A stretch of DNA of 64,000 nt from Clostridium sp. JN-9 (GTDB lineage Bacteria > Bacillota > Clostridia > Clostridiales > Clostridiaceae), in assembly GCF_004103695.1 (NCBI RefSeq), contig NZ_CP035280.1, positions 1,240,001 through 1,304,000 of the forward strand, given 5' to 3'. The notes under the pieces are model-generated. The model did no database searches. It was not told the origin of the DNA and worked only from the letters and a program-made list of their open reading frames with translations. Each line of letters begins with the position of its first letter. Position 1 is the stretch's first letter. Of the stretch, positions 1 to 8,255 are shown piece after piece. Made by a program: the position numbers and the translations under genes.

Positions 1-56
1 AGTGTTAATAATAAAACTGCCACAGCTAATTTTAAGACTGCTTTTTTAAATACCAT
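1..56 (-). CDS. Start of an exported or membrane protein (partial)
   Basis: Only the first 18 codons lie in the window, reading leftward from an ATG at 56. They encode MVFKKAVLKLAVAVLLLTL, two lysines followed by a hydrophobic stretch, which is typical of a signal peptide or a first membrane helix. A strong GAGGAGG ribosome binding site (complement of 66-72) lies 9 bases upstream of the ATG, which supports a real start. The mature protein is outside the window, so no function can be given. Confidence 0.7.
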   Translation of the reverse strand, partial: MVFKKAVLKLAVAVLLLT

Positions 57-191
57 AAATAATTACCTCCTCACAATAATTATTGCCAATAACCATTCTT
101 ATTATCATTATATGTCTGTACCTTTTTTCAGGTATGACTATTTAATTACACAATCATGGAGAAATGTTTACTCTTTCACCTAAAAAAATAA

Positions 192-221
192 ATCCCGGGA
201 TGTATTAATTACATTCCGGGG
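192..221 (-). terminator. Rho-independent terminator, leftward
   Basis: An 11-bp stem with one G-T wobble (CCCGGGATGTA at 194-204 with its partner at 210-220) closes a five-base loop. On the minus strand it is followed by a T-rich run (complement of 182-193). It would end transcripts of the histidine phosphatase gene that reads leftward and stops at 362. Confidence 0.75.
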
Positions 222-361
222 TTTGCTGTTAAACATTTTCTGTAAATAACATTATTTTCTCATTCCAGTCCTATTGAATGTCATTTTTAAATGTATTTCA
301 GTATAAGCAATGCGTCCTATGGCAATGATGAACACACCAAATTTTGCTGCGGAACTTATGT

Positions 362-988
362 TTATGGAGTCCCAGCTGATGGCAGATGGCTTGTATCATT
401 TAAGGTAACAAGGCAGGCATTTAAATCATCATCAAAGCTGAGTTTTGAAACAGAGGTGTTTCCTAGAGCAAATTTATGATACATGGTCAATTTCCATTGA
501 AAAATACCAAGCAAACCCGCTTTAATTATGCCGCCGTGTGCTACAATAATAATTTTTTTGCCTTTGTTTTCTTTAACAATTCTTAAAATCTCATTTGTGG
601 ATCTTATGCTGGCATTTTTTAAGCTAACATCGCCACCCACGAGATCAGCACTTGTTTCATCTGTTTTCCAATTATTAAACTCCTTTGGATATTTATTTTT
701 TATCTCACTTACGGTTAATCCTTCCCATTCACCAAAGTTAATTTCCCTTAATTCCTTTGATATAATTGGTGTTGTTCCCGTATTTTCAGAAATTATCCTG
801 GCAGTTTCCATAGCTCTTTTTAAGGGGCTTGTATAAATGCAGTTGAAGCTTTTATCAAATCTTTTCTTTAAATATTCTGCCTGAATTATACCTTCCTTTG
901 ATAAAGCTATATCTGTGCAGCCTTGATATTTACCTGAAGCATTCCATTCAGTTTCTCCATGTCTTACTAAATATACCTGTGTATCCAT
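362..988 (-). CDS. Histidine phosphatase family protein (phosphoglycerate mutase / alpha-ribazole phosphatase-like)
   Basis: This 208-residue cytoplasmic enzyme belongs to the histidine phosphatase superfamily, which transfers phosphate through a phosphohistidine. The signature RHGETEWN is at residues 9-16, with H10 as the phospho-acceptor. The REINFGEWEG block near residue 81-90 and VAHGG with the second histidine (H151) complete the catalytic set. Length and motifs fit broad-specificity phosphatases and CobC-type alpha-ribazole phosphatases; no cobalamin genes lie nearby, so the substrate is open. An AAGGAG site precedes the ATG at 988. It is a single gene with its own terminator downstream near 192-221. 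Confidence 0.88.
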   Translation of the reverse strand: MDTQVYLVRHGETEWNASGKYQGCTDIALSKEGIIQAEYLKKRFDKSFNCIYTSPLKRAMETARIISENTGTTPIISKELREINFGEWEGLTVSEIKNKYPKEFNNWKTDETSADLVGGDVSLKNASIRSTNEILRIVKENKGKKIIIVAHGGIIKAGLLGIFQWKLTMYHKFALGNTSVSKLSFDDDLNACLVTLNDTSHLPSAGTP

Positions 989-1038
989 TAAAATCTCCTT
1001 TGCATATATATAAAAATTATCTTATGTTATATTATACA

Positions 1039-1947
1039 TCATATATGTGCATTATTTTTTTTATGCATAAAATTCATGCCTATTATTCCAGCAATAATCA
1101 TTACTGCTCCAATTATATGATAATAGCTTAAACTTTCATTTAGGAATATAACTCCTGCAATCATGGTAATCAATGTGGATAAATTCCCAAATACACTCAT
1201 GTTGGATGCTTGAATTTTAGACAAAGCATAATTTGATAACAATGACGTTATAAGTGAAGATAATACACCTAAATAAAGTATGGAAATTACAAATAAGGGA
1301 CTGGCAAATGGTTTGAAGTAAACATTAATAGTACCCTTAATAATATGATCAGCTATAGATATTATATTAAAACTTAAAAAACCTATAAATGACATCATAT
1401 AAGTTAAATCCAGTACCTTATATTTTTTTGTAAATTTTCTTGCCAGCACATTATAACCTGCCGATGAAAGTGCTGATAAAAGAATTAATATGGTACCTGA
1501 AAAGCTGGCGGATTTAAAATTTATACCCTTCATCACAAAGATGTAAATAACTCCTGATACAGATAAAAGAAGTGAAGCCTTTTGCTGCAGGCTGGAATAT
1601 TCCTTTAAAAAAAGTGATGCCAGAATCATTGTAAAAATTGGGATTACAGCAGTAATAATTCCTGCTTCTGAGGATGAAATATATTGCAGACCAAATGTCT
1701 GAAAGGTAAAAAACATAACAGGATAAAACAGTGAAAGCGGCAGTATAGGAAGTATATCTTTAAATGTTATATGAAGCCTTGTCCATCCAAATATAACAGG
1801 AATGGAAGCAGCAACAAAGGCTACTGTAAATCTATGAGCAAGTATATTAAGCGGGTCAGTAACAGTTAGGGCAAGTTTCACAAAAAGGAATGAGAATCCT
1901 ATAATAAGTGCATTTATAAAGGCAGCCAAATAGGCATCTTTTTTCAT
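1039..1947 (-). CDS. EamA/DMT-family membrane transporter
   Basis: The protein of 302 residues is almost entirely hydrophobic and reads as two EamA repeats of about five helices each, the usual architecture of drug/metabolite exporters of 10 membrane segments. The chosen start (MKKDAYLAAF) has a GGAGGG ribosome binding site just upstream, whereas an 18-codon longer reading has none. The C-terminal repeat ends in a short His/Lys tail. It lies leftward, upstream of the phosphatase gene with about 50 bases between them, and is divergent from the flavodoxin gene. The substrate cannot be told from sequence. Confidence 0.88.
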   Translation of the reverse strand: MKKDAYLAAFINALIIGFSFLFVKLALTVTDPLNILAHRFTVAFVAASIPVIFGWTRLHITFKDILPILPLSLFYPVMFFTFQTFGLQYISSSEAGIITAVIPIFTMILASLFLKEYSSLQQKASLLLSVSGVIYIFVMKGINFKSASFSGTILILLSALSSAGYNVLARKFTKKYKVLDLTYMMSFIGFLSFNIISIADHIIKGTINVYFKPFASPLFVISILYLGVLSSLITSLLSNYALSKIQASNMSVFGNLSTLITMIAGVIFLNESLSYYHIIGAVMIIAGIIGMNFMHKKNNAHI

Positions 1948-2051
1948 ATAATTTCCCTCCAGAGTAATTATTTTATAATTATATGTTAGTAGATAAATCA
2001 CTATGTTACAATGGAAATAAATAAAATATTAAAACTTATGGGGGTAAAATA

Positions 2052-2669
2052 ATGAAAGCAGTAGTAATTTATAAATCAAAAACCGGCTTTGCAAAAAAAT
2101 ATGCACAGTGGATTGCTGAGGACTTATCAGCGGATATTTTTGATGCATCAAAGGTAAACATCAATATGCTAACTGCATATGACACTGTAATTTATGGGGG
2201 AAGCCTGTACGCAGGGGGTATTAATGGAATAAAATTAATCAAACAAAACATTGCTAAACTTAAGGATAAAAAGATAGTGGTTTTTGCAACTGGTGCATCC
2301 CCCTCAAGAGAAGATGTAATAAACAAAGTCTTTAACAGAAACTTTACAGTGGAACAGCAGAAATATATCAAGTTCTTTTATTTAAGAGGAGGCTTTAATT
2401 TCAATAAGCTGAGCCCTTTTGATAAATTTATTATGACCATATTAAAATGGCAGATGAAAAGGAAAAAGAAAGAGGAGTTAACACCTGATGAAGCAGATAT
2501 GCTTGCTGCATATGATAAACCAGTTGATTACACTACGAGAGATAATATAACTAAAATTATTGATTACATAAAATTTGTTATACTAATAATCGCAACAGCT
2601 CAATATAGTAACATAAAACATTTACATTATAATTTATTCATATTCATATTTATATGGGCTTATTATTAA
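2052..2669 (+). CDS. Flavodoxin-domain protein
   Basis: This is a 205-residue protein whose first 150 residues fit the flavodoxin fold of the HemG/protoporphyrinogen-oxidase-like group. The N-terminal strand and phosphate-binding loop read YKSKTGFAKKYA (residues 7-18), followed by the YGGSLYAGGINGI loop and VVFATGASPS near residues 75-84. Such proteins bind FMN and carry electrons or act as small quinone-type reductases. A GGGGG-containing ribosome site precedes the ATG. The last 35 residues are hydrophobic and aromatic, unusual for the family, and may be a membrane tail or a read-on into non-homologous sequence after a lost stop. Confidence 0.82.
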   Translation: MKAVVIYKSKTGFAKKYAQWIAEDLSADIFDASKVNINMLTAYDTVIYGGSLYAGGINGIKLIKQNIAKLKDKKIVVFATGASPSREDVINKVFNRNFTVEQQKYIKFFYLRGGFNFNKLSPFDKFIMTILKWQMKRKKKEELTPDEADMLAAYDKPVDYTTRDNITKIIDYIKFVILIIATAQYSNIKHLHYNLFIFIFIWAYY

Positions 2670-2764
2670 TTTATATAAATGAAATTATTCTAAAATATGC
2701 AGTAAAAAATCAATTCAAGTTAGAAATGTAACAAAGTATATAATAATTTATGGAGGCTAGATAT

Positions 2765-3706
2765 ATGTTTAAGAAAAGATTTACATCAATTTTATTAAGT
2801 TCACTTATTATAATTGGTAGTACAAGCTATATTAATAATGCAGTAAAAGCTGCTGGTATCAATGGCTGGGTGAAAGCCGACACAACATGGGAGTATTTTA
2901 TCAATGGTTCTTTAAAAACTGGCTGGCTGCAGATTGGAGCAAAGTGGTATTATTTAAATCCTGATGGTTCCACGGCCACAGGCTGGGACTTTATCAATGG
3001 CTACTGGTATTATTTAAATGTGGATGGTGATATGGCTACAGGCTGGAAGTTTGTCAATGGTAACTGGTATTATTTAAATGCTAGTGGATCTATGGCTACA
3101 GGGTGGAAATTATTAAATGGCAGCTGGTACTTTTTAAATCCTAACGGCGATATAGCAGCCAATATATGGATAGGAAACTACTACATGGGTTCTGAAGGAG
3201 CAATGCTTGTGAACACATATACTCCTGATGGTTATTATGTTGGTGCCAATGGATTATGGGATGGAAAGCCAAGAAGAGCCAAGACTGTTTATAATATGGG
3301 CGAAACTGCTGTAATACATGACAGCTTTTATGGAACCTATGAGCTAACTGTAAACAGTGCAGAGCTTTCAACTGAAAGAAATGAATACTGGGATACAAAT
3401 CCCGCACAAGTATATAAAATAACTTATACTTACAAGCTATTATCCAAAGGGTCTGAAGCGGACATGGGATTATGGATAGATGGTTTTGATGCTGTGACAG
3501 ATGGCACTGGAGAAGCTGGGGACTCTTATCTTATCACTCCAGCAAGAGAGCCAAAGGATTTATATAATGTTGGTGATTTTTGCACTGCGGAAACTTTTGT
3601 AGGAGTAAATAATCCAACAACCAGATTAGTGCTGACAAAAAGTTATTATGACTATAACTTAGAAAGCCTTGTGGGCCATATAACATTTAATATTCCAACA
3701 AAATAG
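2765..3706 (+). CDS. Secreted cell-wall-binding repeat protein with C-terminal DUF4352-like domain
   Basis: A 313-residue exported protein. A signal peptide occupies the first ~30 residues. Residues ~35-160 hold five to six tandem repeats of about 20 residues with the pattern GWxxxNGxWYYLNxxGxMATGW, the choline/cell-wall-binding repeat used by clostridia to hold proteins on teichoic acids. The C-terminal ~130 residues (from about ETAVIHDSFYGTYELT) resemble the immunoglobulin-like DUF4352 fold also seen in the lipoprotein at 26972. The start at 2765 is preferred because GGAGG (2752-2756) sits nine bases upstream; the ATG at 2750 overlaps that site. It stands alone. Confidence 0.87.
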   Translation: MFKKRFTSILLSSLIIIGSTSYINNAVKAAGINGWVKADTTWEYFINGSLKTGWLQIGAKWYYLNPDGSTATGWDFINGYWYYLNVDGDMATGWKFVNGNWYYLNASGSMATGWKLLNGSWYFLNPNGDIAANIWIGNYYMGSEGAMLVNTYTPDGYYVGANGLWDGKPRRAKTVYNMGETAVIHDSFYGTYELTVNSAELSTERNEYWDTNPAQVYKITYTYKLLSKGSEADMGLWIDGFDAVTDGTGEAGDSYLITPAREPKDLYNVGDFCTAETFVGVNNPTTRLVLTKSYYDYNLESLVGHITFNIPTK

Positions 3707-3723
3707 TATACAATGCAGTCGAT

Positions 3724-3768
3724 AAATATAAGAGCTTAGACAATAAAAAGTCCAGGCTCTTTATATTT
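3724..3768. terminator. Probable terminator hairpin after the cell-wall-binding gene
   Basis: AAATATAAGAGC (3724-3735) pairs with GCTCTTTATATTT (3756-3768) with one bulged base. The U-rich 3' arm could serve as the terminator tail. The loop of about 20 bases is long, so the call is moderate. Confidence 0.5.
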
Positions 3769-3916
3769 GTCTTTAAAATAAATATTTTTTGAAGACTTAG
3801 AGGAAAGTAAAAAATTAAACAGAATATGATATAATACTTAGAAGAAAATGTAAGTAAGTATTTAGTCAAAATGGGAAACATGTTATAATTATGTATACAC
3901 ATTATTATAAATTTGC

Positions 3917-4048
3917 AGAGAAGTAAAAGCTAAGAGCTAAGAAGTAAGAACTAAAAGGTAATAGGTGTGGTGAAAATTCAGCCTTGCTGAATTTTTTCAT
4001 AAACTCTTACTTTTTACCTATTAGTTATTATCTATTAGTTCTTACCTA
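3917..4048. repeat. Heptad-repeat element copy 1, inverted arms around a hairpin
   Basis: The left arm is built of 7-8 base units such as TAAGAGC, TAAGAAG and TAAGAAC. The right arm carries the complement (GTTCTTACCTA and similar). Between them is a perfect hairpin AATTCAGC-CTT-GCTGAATT at 3975-3993. The 3707-4158 gap contains no credible gene, only this element, the terminator-like hairpin at 3724 and the hairpin at 4089. The copy at 47098 shares the same central hairpin. Confidence 0.7.
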
Positions 4049-4088
4049 ATTTAAATTTATATTAGATTTATAATCAGCATACAAAATT

Positions 4089-4120
4089 AATCGACTTGCA
4101 TAATTTAAAGTAAGTCGATT
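4089..4120. promoter_or_regulatory. Perfect 9-bp inverted repeat upstream of a lipoprotein gene
   Basis: AATCGACTT (4089-4097) and AAGTCGATT (4112-4120) are exact complements separated by 14 bases and followed by a T/A-rich stretch. It lies about 40 bases before the gene at 4159 and could be an operator or a terminator of an upstream transcript. Confidence 0.4.
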
Positions 4121-4158
4121 TTATATACATTTATAAAGTTTTCAGGAAGGAATTTAAA

Positions 4159-4635
4159 TTGAAAAAAACAGTAAGTATTATGATTGTTATTGTGCTATTG
4201 ATACTTACAGGCTGTTCTAGATCTGGAAAGCAGGCAGCTGATTCAAAAAAGCAGTCATTACAGCCAAGGCAGGTTATTGAAAATTATTTTAAATATTATA
4301 ATGAGAAAAATAGAGAAGGAATACTTTCAACGCAAACAGAAGTAAATAATACTCCTAATATAGAATTTGGATTTGAAAATTTAAAATACATTAGGCTTAT
4401 CAGCATGTCAGAGGACACAAATCCGAGGCAGAAAGAAGCATACATGAAATATGGACGGGGGAGCATCAATGGTGTAAAAGAAGAAAATGTACTAATTTAT
4501 AAGGTTAAATATGATGTTAAATATAAAAAGAACGAAGTTGGTCCTCAGGACAGCGGAATGTATACTAAGTGGGTTACTATTATAAGAAAAGACAAAAATT
4601 CGCCATGGTTAATTGATGAAATTGGTGAAGGATAA
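4159..4635 (+). CDS. Lipoprotein with DUF4829-like domain
   Basis: A 158-residue protein with a lipoprotein signal: KK at the N-terminus, a hydrophobic core and the lipobox LILTGC at residues ~15-20, so the mature protein would be attached to the outer face of the membrane by Cys20. The mature part begins with a helix (RQVIENYFKYYNEKN) and a mixed strand region ending in WVTIIRKDKNSPWLIDEIG, which resembles small NTF2-like domains (DUF4829) of clostridial lipoproteins. The start is TTG at 4159 with AGGAAGG upstream. It is the first gene of a five-gene run (4159-6734) with 14-32 base gaps. Confidence 0.75.
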   Translation: MKKTVSIMIVIVLLILTGCSRSGKQAADSKKQSLQPRQVIENYFKYYNEKNREGILSTQTEVNNTPNIEFGFENLKYIRLISMSEDTNPRQKEAYMKYGRGSINGVKEENVLIYKVKYDVKYKKNEVGPQDSGMYTKWVTIIRKDKNSPWLIDEIGEG

Positions 4636-4664
4636 CTTTGTACTTGCAGAAAGGATGAATTTAT

Positions 4665-5126
4665 ATGAAATTAAAATATACAAATTTTCAAAAGGTGTTA
4701 GAATTTATTTCAGTTATTGTACTTTTAGCAATGTGGGTATATTTAATTCAGTCATGGGGAAACTTGCCAGACAAAATTCCAGCACATTATGATGGAGCAG
4801 GAGTTGTTGACAGATGGGGAAACAAAAGTGAGGTTTTGGTAATGCCTATTATGAGTTCGGTACTATATATATTGATAACAATTTTGTCTTTTTTTCCTTC
4901 AATTTGGAATGTTCCTGTAACAATTACTCCAGAGAATAGAGAGGGTGTGTATATAAATTTAAAAAATATGGTAATATTACTTAAAATGGAGATTATTATT
5001 GCTTTTGCATATATAACATATTCTGAAATTAAAGCAGTGCCTTTAGGAACCTTGTTTTCACCTATATTTCTAATCATCATTACCATAACTTTGGTATATT
5101 ATATAATGAAAGTGCGTAAGGCTTAA
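4665..5126 (+). CDS. DUF1648 (SdpI N-terminal-like) membrane protein
   Basis: This 153-residue protein has about four membrane helices. Between the first two it carries the DUF1648 signature region (NLPDKIPAHYDGAGVVDRWG, residues ~31-50). DUF1648 is the N-terminal part of SdpI, the immunity protein and signal receptor for the Bacillus SdpC killing factor; here the C-terminal SdpI part is missing, as in many short homologues. It lies in a run of lipoprotein and membrane genes, starting 30 bases after the first. Immunity is a guess from the family, not shown by the sequence. Confidence 0.75.
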   Translation: MKLKYTNFQKVLEFISVIVLLAMWVYLIQSWGNLPDKIPAHYDGAGVVDRWGNKSEVLVMPIMSSVLYILITILSFFPSIWNVPVTITPENREGVYINLKNMVILLKMEIIIAFAYITYSEIKAVPLGTLFSPIFLIIITITLVYYIMKVRKA

Positions 5127-5158
5127 AAGTTTACAGAGCATTATTATGGGGGATCAAT

Positions 5159-5542
5159 ATGAATAACCATAAAGTCAGCAAAAAAGGCGGCCTAATTGTA
5201 ATTGCAGGGATTATCATTGCACAAGTGATTGTAAAAGTCATAGGTGCTGAAAATATACCTTTAAAGTTAGTTTTAGCTTTAGTTGCTGCTGCATGTACAG
5301 CAGTTATTATTGGAGTAATTAAAAACGGTAAAAAAGGGTATGGAATTAAATATAATATAACTTTTACAATACTAGTTTTAGTTTTTTTAATAAGTTTTAG
5401 CGCTACTATGATATTATTCAAAGGTGATTCTGAACTATTTAAGTATGGTTTGTATATGCTTGAATTATCAATGGTAAGCATTGTGCTGCTGGCAATATTT
5501 GTAGTAGTGTATGATGTAACACATAGAATGAAAGATAGATAA
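5159..5542 (+). CDS. Small four-helix membrane protein, unknown family
   Basis: The 127-residue protein has about four hydrophobic segments (near residues 11-28, 36-54, 66-88 and 97-118), with basic loops (KNGKKGYGIKYN) and a basic C-terminus (THRMKDR). This suggests both ends are cytoplasmic. I do not recognise the family. A GGGGGATCA-type ribosome site precedes the ATG. It sits between the DUF1648 gene and a second lipoprotein gene, on the same strand and with short gaps, so it is probably co-transcribed. Confidence 0.65.
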   Translation: MNNHKVSKKGGLIVIAGIIIAQVIVKVIGAENIPLKLVLALVAAACTAVIIGVIKNGKKGYGIKYNITFTILVLVFLISFSATMILFKGDSELFKYGLYMLELSMVSIVLLAIFVVVYDVTHRMKDR

Positions 5543-5556
5543 TTATATAATGGGGT

Positions 5557-6036
5557 ATGAAAGTGAAAATTATTAAGGTTATAGTCATATTTGTTTGCAT
5601 ACTAGTGATGACATCTTGTGTGAACCATAATAAGCATGAATCTAAAACCACTTTACAGGGAAAGATGATTAATGAGAATACTGAAGAATATAAAATCAAA
5701 GAAAATATAATTTTTTATGTTTTACAGGATGAGTATCTTGAGAATAATGATGTAAAAAATCCCAATGTAAGCGAATTAATTAGGGTGTTTATTTGTTATG
5801 ACGGGGTAAAAAACCAGATATACCCTAATTCAATAGTAGTGTTTTTTGAAAAAACAAATACTATACAGGAATTTAGAGACAGCTTAGTAAAAAAAAATAC
5901 CGGAGGCCTGAAGTTACCTCTAAATACCATTGTTAGTAGTCAGGTATTAGACAAATGGAAAGAACAGGGTTATAACGGTTTAAGCAGTTATACAGATGAA
6001 TCGCCAATGGGATTGGATTATTCTCAATTAAAGTAA
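5557..6036 (+). CDS. Lipoprotein, unknown family
   Basis: A 159-residue protein with a lysine-rich N-terminus, a hydrophobic stretch and the lipobox VMTSC near residue 21. The mature part is polar and mostly soluble, with a mixed alpha/beta pattern and no motif that I recognise. It begins 14 bases after the preceding membrane protein and ends 26 bases before the next, so it fits in the same transcript as the genes from 4159 to 6734. Confidence 0.68.
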   Translation: MKVKIIKVIVIFVCILVMTSCVNHNKHESKTTLQGKMINENTEEYKIKENIIFYVLQDEYLENNDVKNPNVSELIRVFICYDGVKNQIYPNSIVVFFEKTNTIQEFRDSLVKKNTGGLKLPLNTIVSSQVLDKWKEQGYNGLSSYTDESPMGLDYSQLK

Positions 6037-6062
6037 AGATAAACTTTTGGAGGGAGATAAAG

Positions 6063-6734
6063 TTGATTGATGAAAAGAATATATCTGAAAAAGGTTCTGC
6101 TTTTTTGAAGTTAAGCTTGTATGCTCTTTTAGGAGTCCTTTTAGAGTTATTGATTCTATTGATTGAAATTCTTGTATATGGTAAAAGTATTAATCACCTC
6201 TCTTTCACCGGAGCAGAAAAAATATTACACTGGATACTGACTTGTATTACATGGACTGCTGTTTCTTATCAGCTAATCAAAACCTCAAGGGAAAAGTATA
6301 AATTCGATATATTTAAATACAGAAATTCTTTAGATTTAAAGAACTGGTTATTATGCCTTATACTTCTTACCGTTTCTATATCCAACAGTTTAATAGACTG
6401 GAATGGGTTTAAAGTTCTGAAGGAATTTTTATATTATGGCTGGCTGCAATTTATATTTCAATACATTTATTATTTGTTTGAAACAATTCTTGTTGTTTTG
6501 ATAATAATTTTTGCTCAAAAGGCAGGAGAGATATGGTTCAGAAAAGATAAAATTCCATGGGGAGGCATATTTGTTGGTTCAACGTGGGGATTATTACACA
6601 TTGTAACAAAGTTTCAGTTATACGCAGGTTTATCAGCCTTTATTGAAGGTTTATTATTTGGGGTTGCATATCTTGCTTCCAGAAAGGACTTACGCATAGC
6701 ATATCCTTTAATCTTTTTAATGTTTGTACTGTAG
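6063..6734 (+). CDS. CPBP-like membrane protease family protein
   Basis: This 223-residue protein has about six membrane helices. The C-terminal part contains GSTWGLLHIVTK, which corresponds to the His-bearing motif of CPBP (CaaX protease and bacteriocin-processing) proteins, followed by AFIEGLLFGVAYLAS. The usual first motif EExxxR is not evident (the equivalent place reads KAGEIWF), so activity is uncertain. CPBP proteins often act in bacteriocin processing or self-immunity. The start is TTG at 6063 preceded by GGAGGGAG. It is the last gene of the 4159-6734 run. Confidence 0.65.
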   Translation: MIDEKNISEKGSAFLKLSLYALLGVLLELLILLIEILVYGKSINHLSFTGAEKILHWILTCITWTAVSYQLIKTSREKYKFDIFKYRNSLDLKNWLLCLILLTVSISNSLIDWNGFKVLKEFLYYGWLQFIFQYIYYLFETILVVLIIIFAQKAGEIWFRKDKIPWGGIFVGSTWGLLHIVTKFQLYAGLSAFIEGLLFGVAYLASRKDLRIAYPLIFLMFVL

Positions 6735-6774
6735 ATTATTTTCGTTTCTATAATAATTAATACGCATTTTTCTC

Positions 6775-6846
6775 ATAATCTCTTAGTTCTTACCTTAAAA
6801 AAGCTCTTACTTCTTAGTTATTACTTAAAAAAAGTTCTTACTTAAT
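6775..6846. repeat. Heptad-repeat element copy 2
   Basis: The stretch is made of units such as CTTAGTTCTTACC, CTCTTACTTCTTAG and GTTCTTACTT. These are the complement of the TAAGAAC/TAAGAAG units seen at 3917 and elsewhere. Here only one arm orientation is present. Confidence 0.6.
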
Positions 6847-6874
6847 ATGAAATATACAAAGGAGGTGCGATATT

Positions 6875-7144
6875 ATGACAAAAGCTGAGAAACACAAGGA
6901 AATATGCGAAAGACTTTATAAAATATATGTAGCAAAAAATAAGGATTATGGAGACAGTTTTGGTGAAGGATTCAAAGAATACGGTCTTATAATGCCTGCA
7001 ATAAGAATGGATGATAAACTAAGCAGGTATAAACAATTAATTAAGCATGAAGCTGAAGTAAAGGATGAGACAATTACTGATACATTGCTGGATTTAGCCA
7101 ATTACTGCATCATGACTATCATTGAAATAGAAAATAAAGACTAA
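6875..7144 (+). CDS. DUF1599 / Nmad1-like small protein
   Basis: An 89-residue acidic, helical protein. The blocks KNKDYGDSFGEGFKEYG and RMDDKLSRYKQL followed by DTLLDLANYCIMTI match the DUF1599 family (nucleotide modification-associated domain 1), mostly found in phages and clostridial or bacillar chromosomes. It has been linked by comparative analysis to modified-nucleotide metabolism; the reaction is not established. An AAAGGAGGTG ribosome site precedes the ATG. It stands alone between a repeat element and the signalling operon. Confidence 0.8.
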   Translation: MTKAEKHKEICERLYKIYVAKNKDYGDSFGEGFKEYGLIMPAIRMDDKLSRYKQLIKHEAEVKDETITDTLLDLANYCIMTIIEIENKD

Positions 7145-7171
7145 ATCAGGTTCATTAAGTGTAAAAACATA

Positions 7172-7200
7172 TTGAAACAATTCATATTAAGTGATAATAT
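7172..7200 (+). promoter_or_regulatory. Predicted vegetative promoter of the receiver/CheC/GGDEF operon
   Basis: TTGAAA (7172-7177) and TAATAT (7195-7200) are separated by 17 bases and lie about 55 bases upstream of the first start codon of the three-gene operon. Confidence 0.5.
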
Positions 7201-7255
7201 TTACATGTCATAATTTACATTGGTTTACCAATTAACCTCAGGAGGTAACTATAAG

Positions 7256-7630
7256 GTGAAAATTTTAATTGTTGATGATTCTACTTTTTCTCGAAAAATA
7301 TTAGGTAACTTAGTGGCAAAATATCTAGGTGATGTAGAAATTTATTTTGCAAAGGATGGACAGGAAGGACTGGAGAAATATAAAAGTATTAAACCAGATT
7401 ATGCCTTTGTGGATCTTTTGATGCCTAAAATAAGCGGGGAAGAATTAATAAAGCTGATAAATGAATATGATTCAAATGCAAAAATAATTGTAGTTTCTGC
7501 AGATGTTCAAAAAAGTATAAAGGAAGAAATAGATTCATATGGCGTAATGGCATTTATAAATAAGCCATTTACAGAAGAGAAGGCAAAATCTATATGTGAA
7601 ATAATAAGGAATGATCAAGATGAAAAGTAA
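7256..7630 (+). CDS. CheY-like single-domain response regulator
   Basis: The 124-residue protein is a stand-alone receiver domain. The acidic pair is in ILIVDDS near the N-terminus, the phospho-accepting Asp is in YAFVDLLMP, the switch Ser is in IIVVSAD and the conserved Lys is in FINKPF. There is no output domain, so it must act by binding a partner. The GTG start at 7256 is preferred because AGGAGG (7240-7245) lies ten bases upstream; an earlier TTG has no such site. It overlaps the CheC-like gene by 11 bases and is followed by a diguanylate cyclase gene, which points to a phosphorylation-controlled cyclic-di-GMP switch. Confidence 0.88.
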   Translation: MKILIVDDSTFSRKILGNLVAKYLGDVEIYFAKDGQEGLEKYKSIKPDYAFVDLLMPKISGEELIKLINEYDSNAKIIVVSADVQKSIKEEIDSYGVMAFINKPFTEEKAKSICEIIRNDQDEK

Positions 7631-8255
7631 TGTGGAAAGAGAAGATATATTAAAAGAGCTGTTTAATATAAGCGTTGGCAAGTCTGCCAGTGTATTGTCA
7701 GAAATAATTAATAAAAAAATATTATTAAATGTTCCTAATTTAAAAATTGTGGACTTAAATGAAAAGACCATAGCAATTGATGATTATCTTCCAAAGGTAA
7801 TGAAGGGAGCTATTATGGTATCTTCCATTGCCTTTAAGGATGAATTAAGGGGAAAGGCAAGTTTAATATTTCCCGCAGATAAAATGAGAACATTTATAAA
7901 TCTATGTTCAAATGAAAGTGATGATACTCCCTTTGATGATATGAATTTTACAGACATAGATTTTGATATTTTAAAAGAAGTAGGAAATATAATATTAAAT
8001 TCTGTTATTGGAGAAATAGGGAATTATTTAAAAATAAAATTAAGCTATACCTTACCAGAAGTGAAGGTATTTAATAAGGCAGATTTTGAAAATACTATAA
8101 ACAGTAAAGAGTATACCCATATCCTAATGTTATATATAACCTTTAAACTAGACGATTCAGAAGTATCAGGTGCTATAATTATTAACCTCACTTTAAGTTC
8201 ATTAAGTGAATTACTTAAAAAAGTTGAAATGCTGGAAGATGGTTTCAATGAATAA
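7620..8255 (+). CDS. CheC/CheX-family phosphatase-like protein
   Basis: About 211 residues with two copies of the CheC active-site pattern (D/S-x3-E-x2-N): DILKELFN near the N-terminus and DILKEVGN in the second half, each followed by a long helix. CheC-family proteins dephosphorylate CheY-type receivers, so the receiver gene just upstream is the obvious substrate. The ATG at 7620 has AAGGA at a good distance; a start at 7611 is possible. It overlaps both neighbours by a few bases, a sign of translational coupling. Confidence 0.85.
   Translation: MKSNVEREDILKELFNISVGKSASVLSEIINKKILLNVPNLKIVDLNEKTIAIDDYLPKVMKGAIMVSSIAFKDELRGKASLIFPADKMRTFINLCSNESDDTPFDDMNFTDIDFDILKEVGNIILNSVIGEIGNYLKIKLSYTLPEVKVFNKADFENTINSKEYTHILMLYITFKLDDSEVSGAIIINLTLSSLSELLKKVEMLEDGFNE

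Noticed and set aside
6875-7144. Prophage remnant because of the DUF1599 gene
   Set aside because: No other phage genes (integrase, terminase, structural) are near, and single chromosomal DUF1599 genes are common in clostridia.
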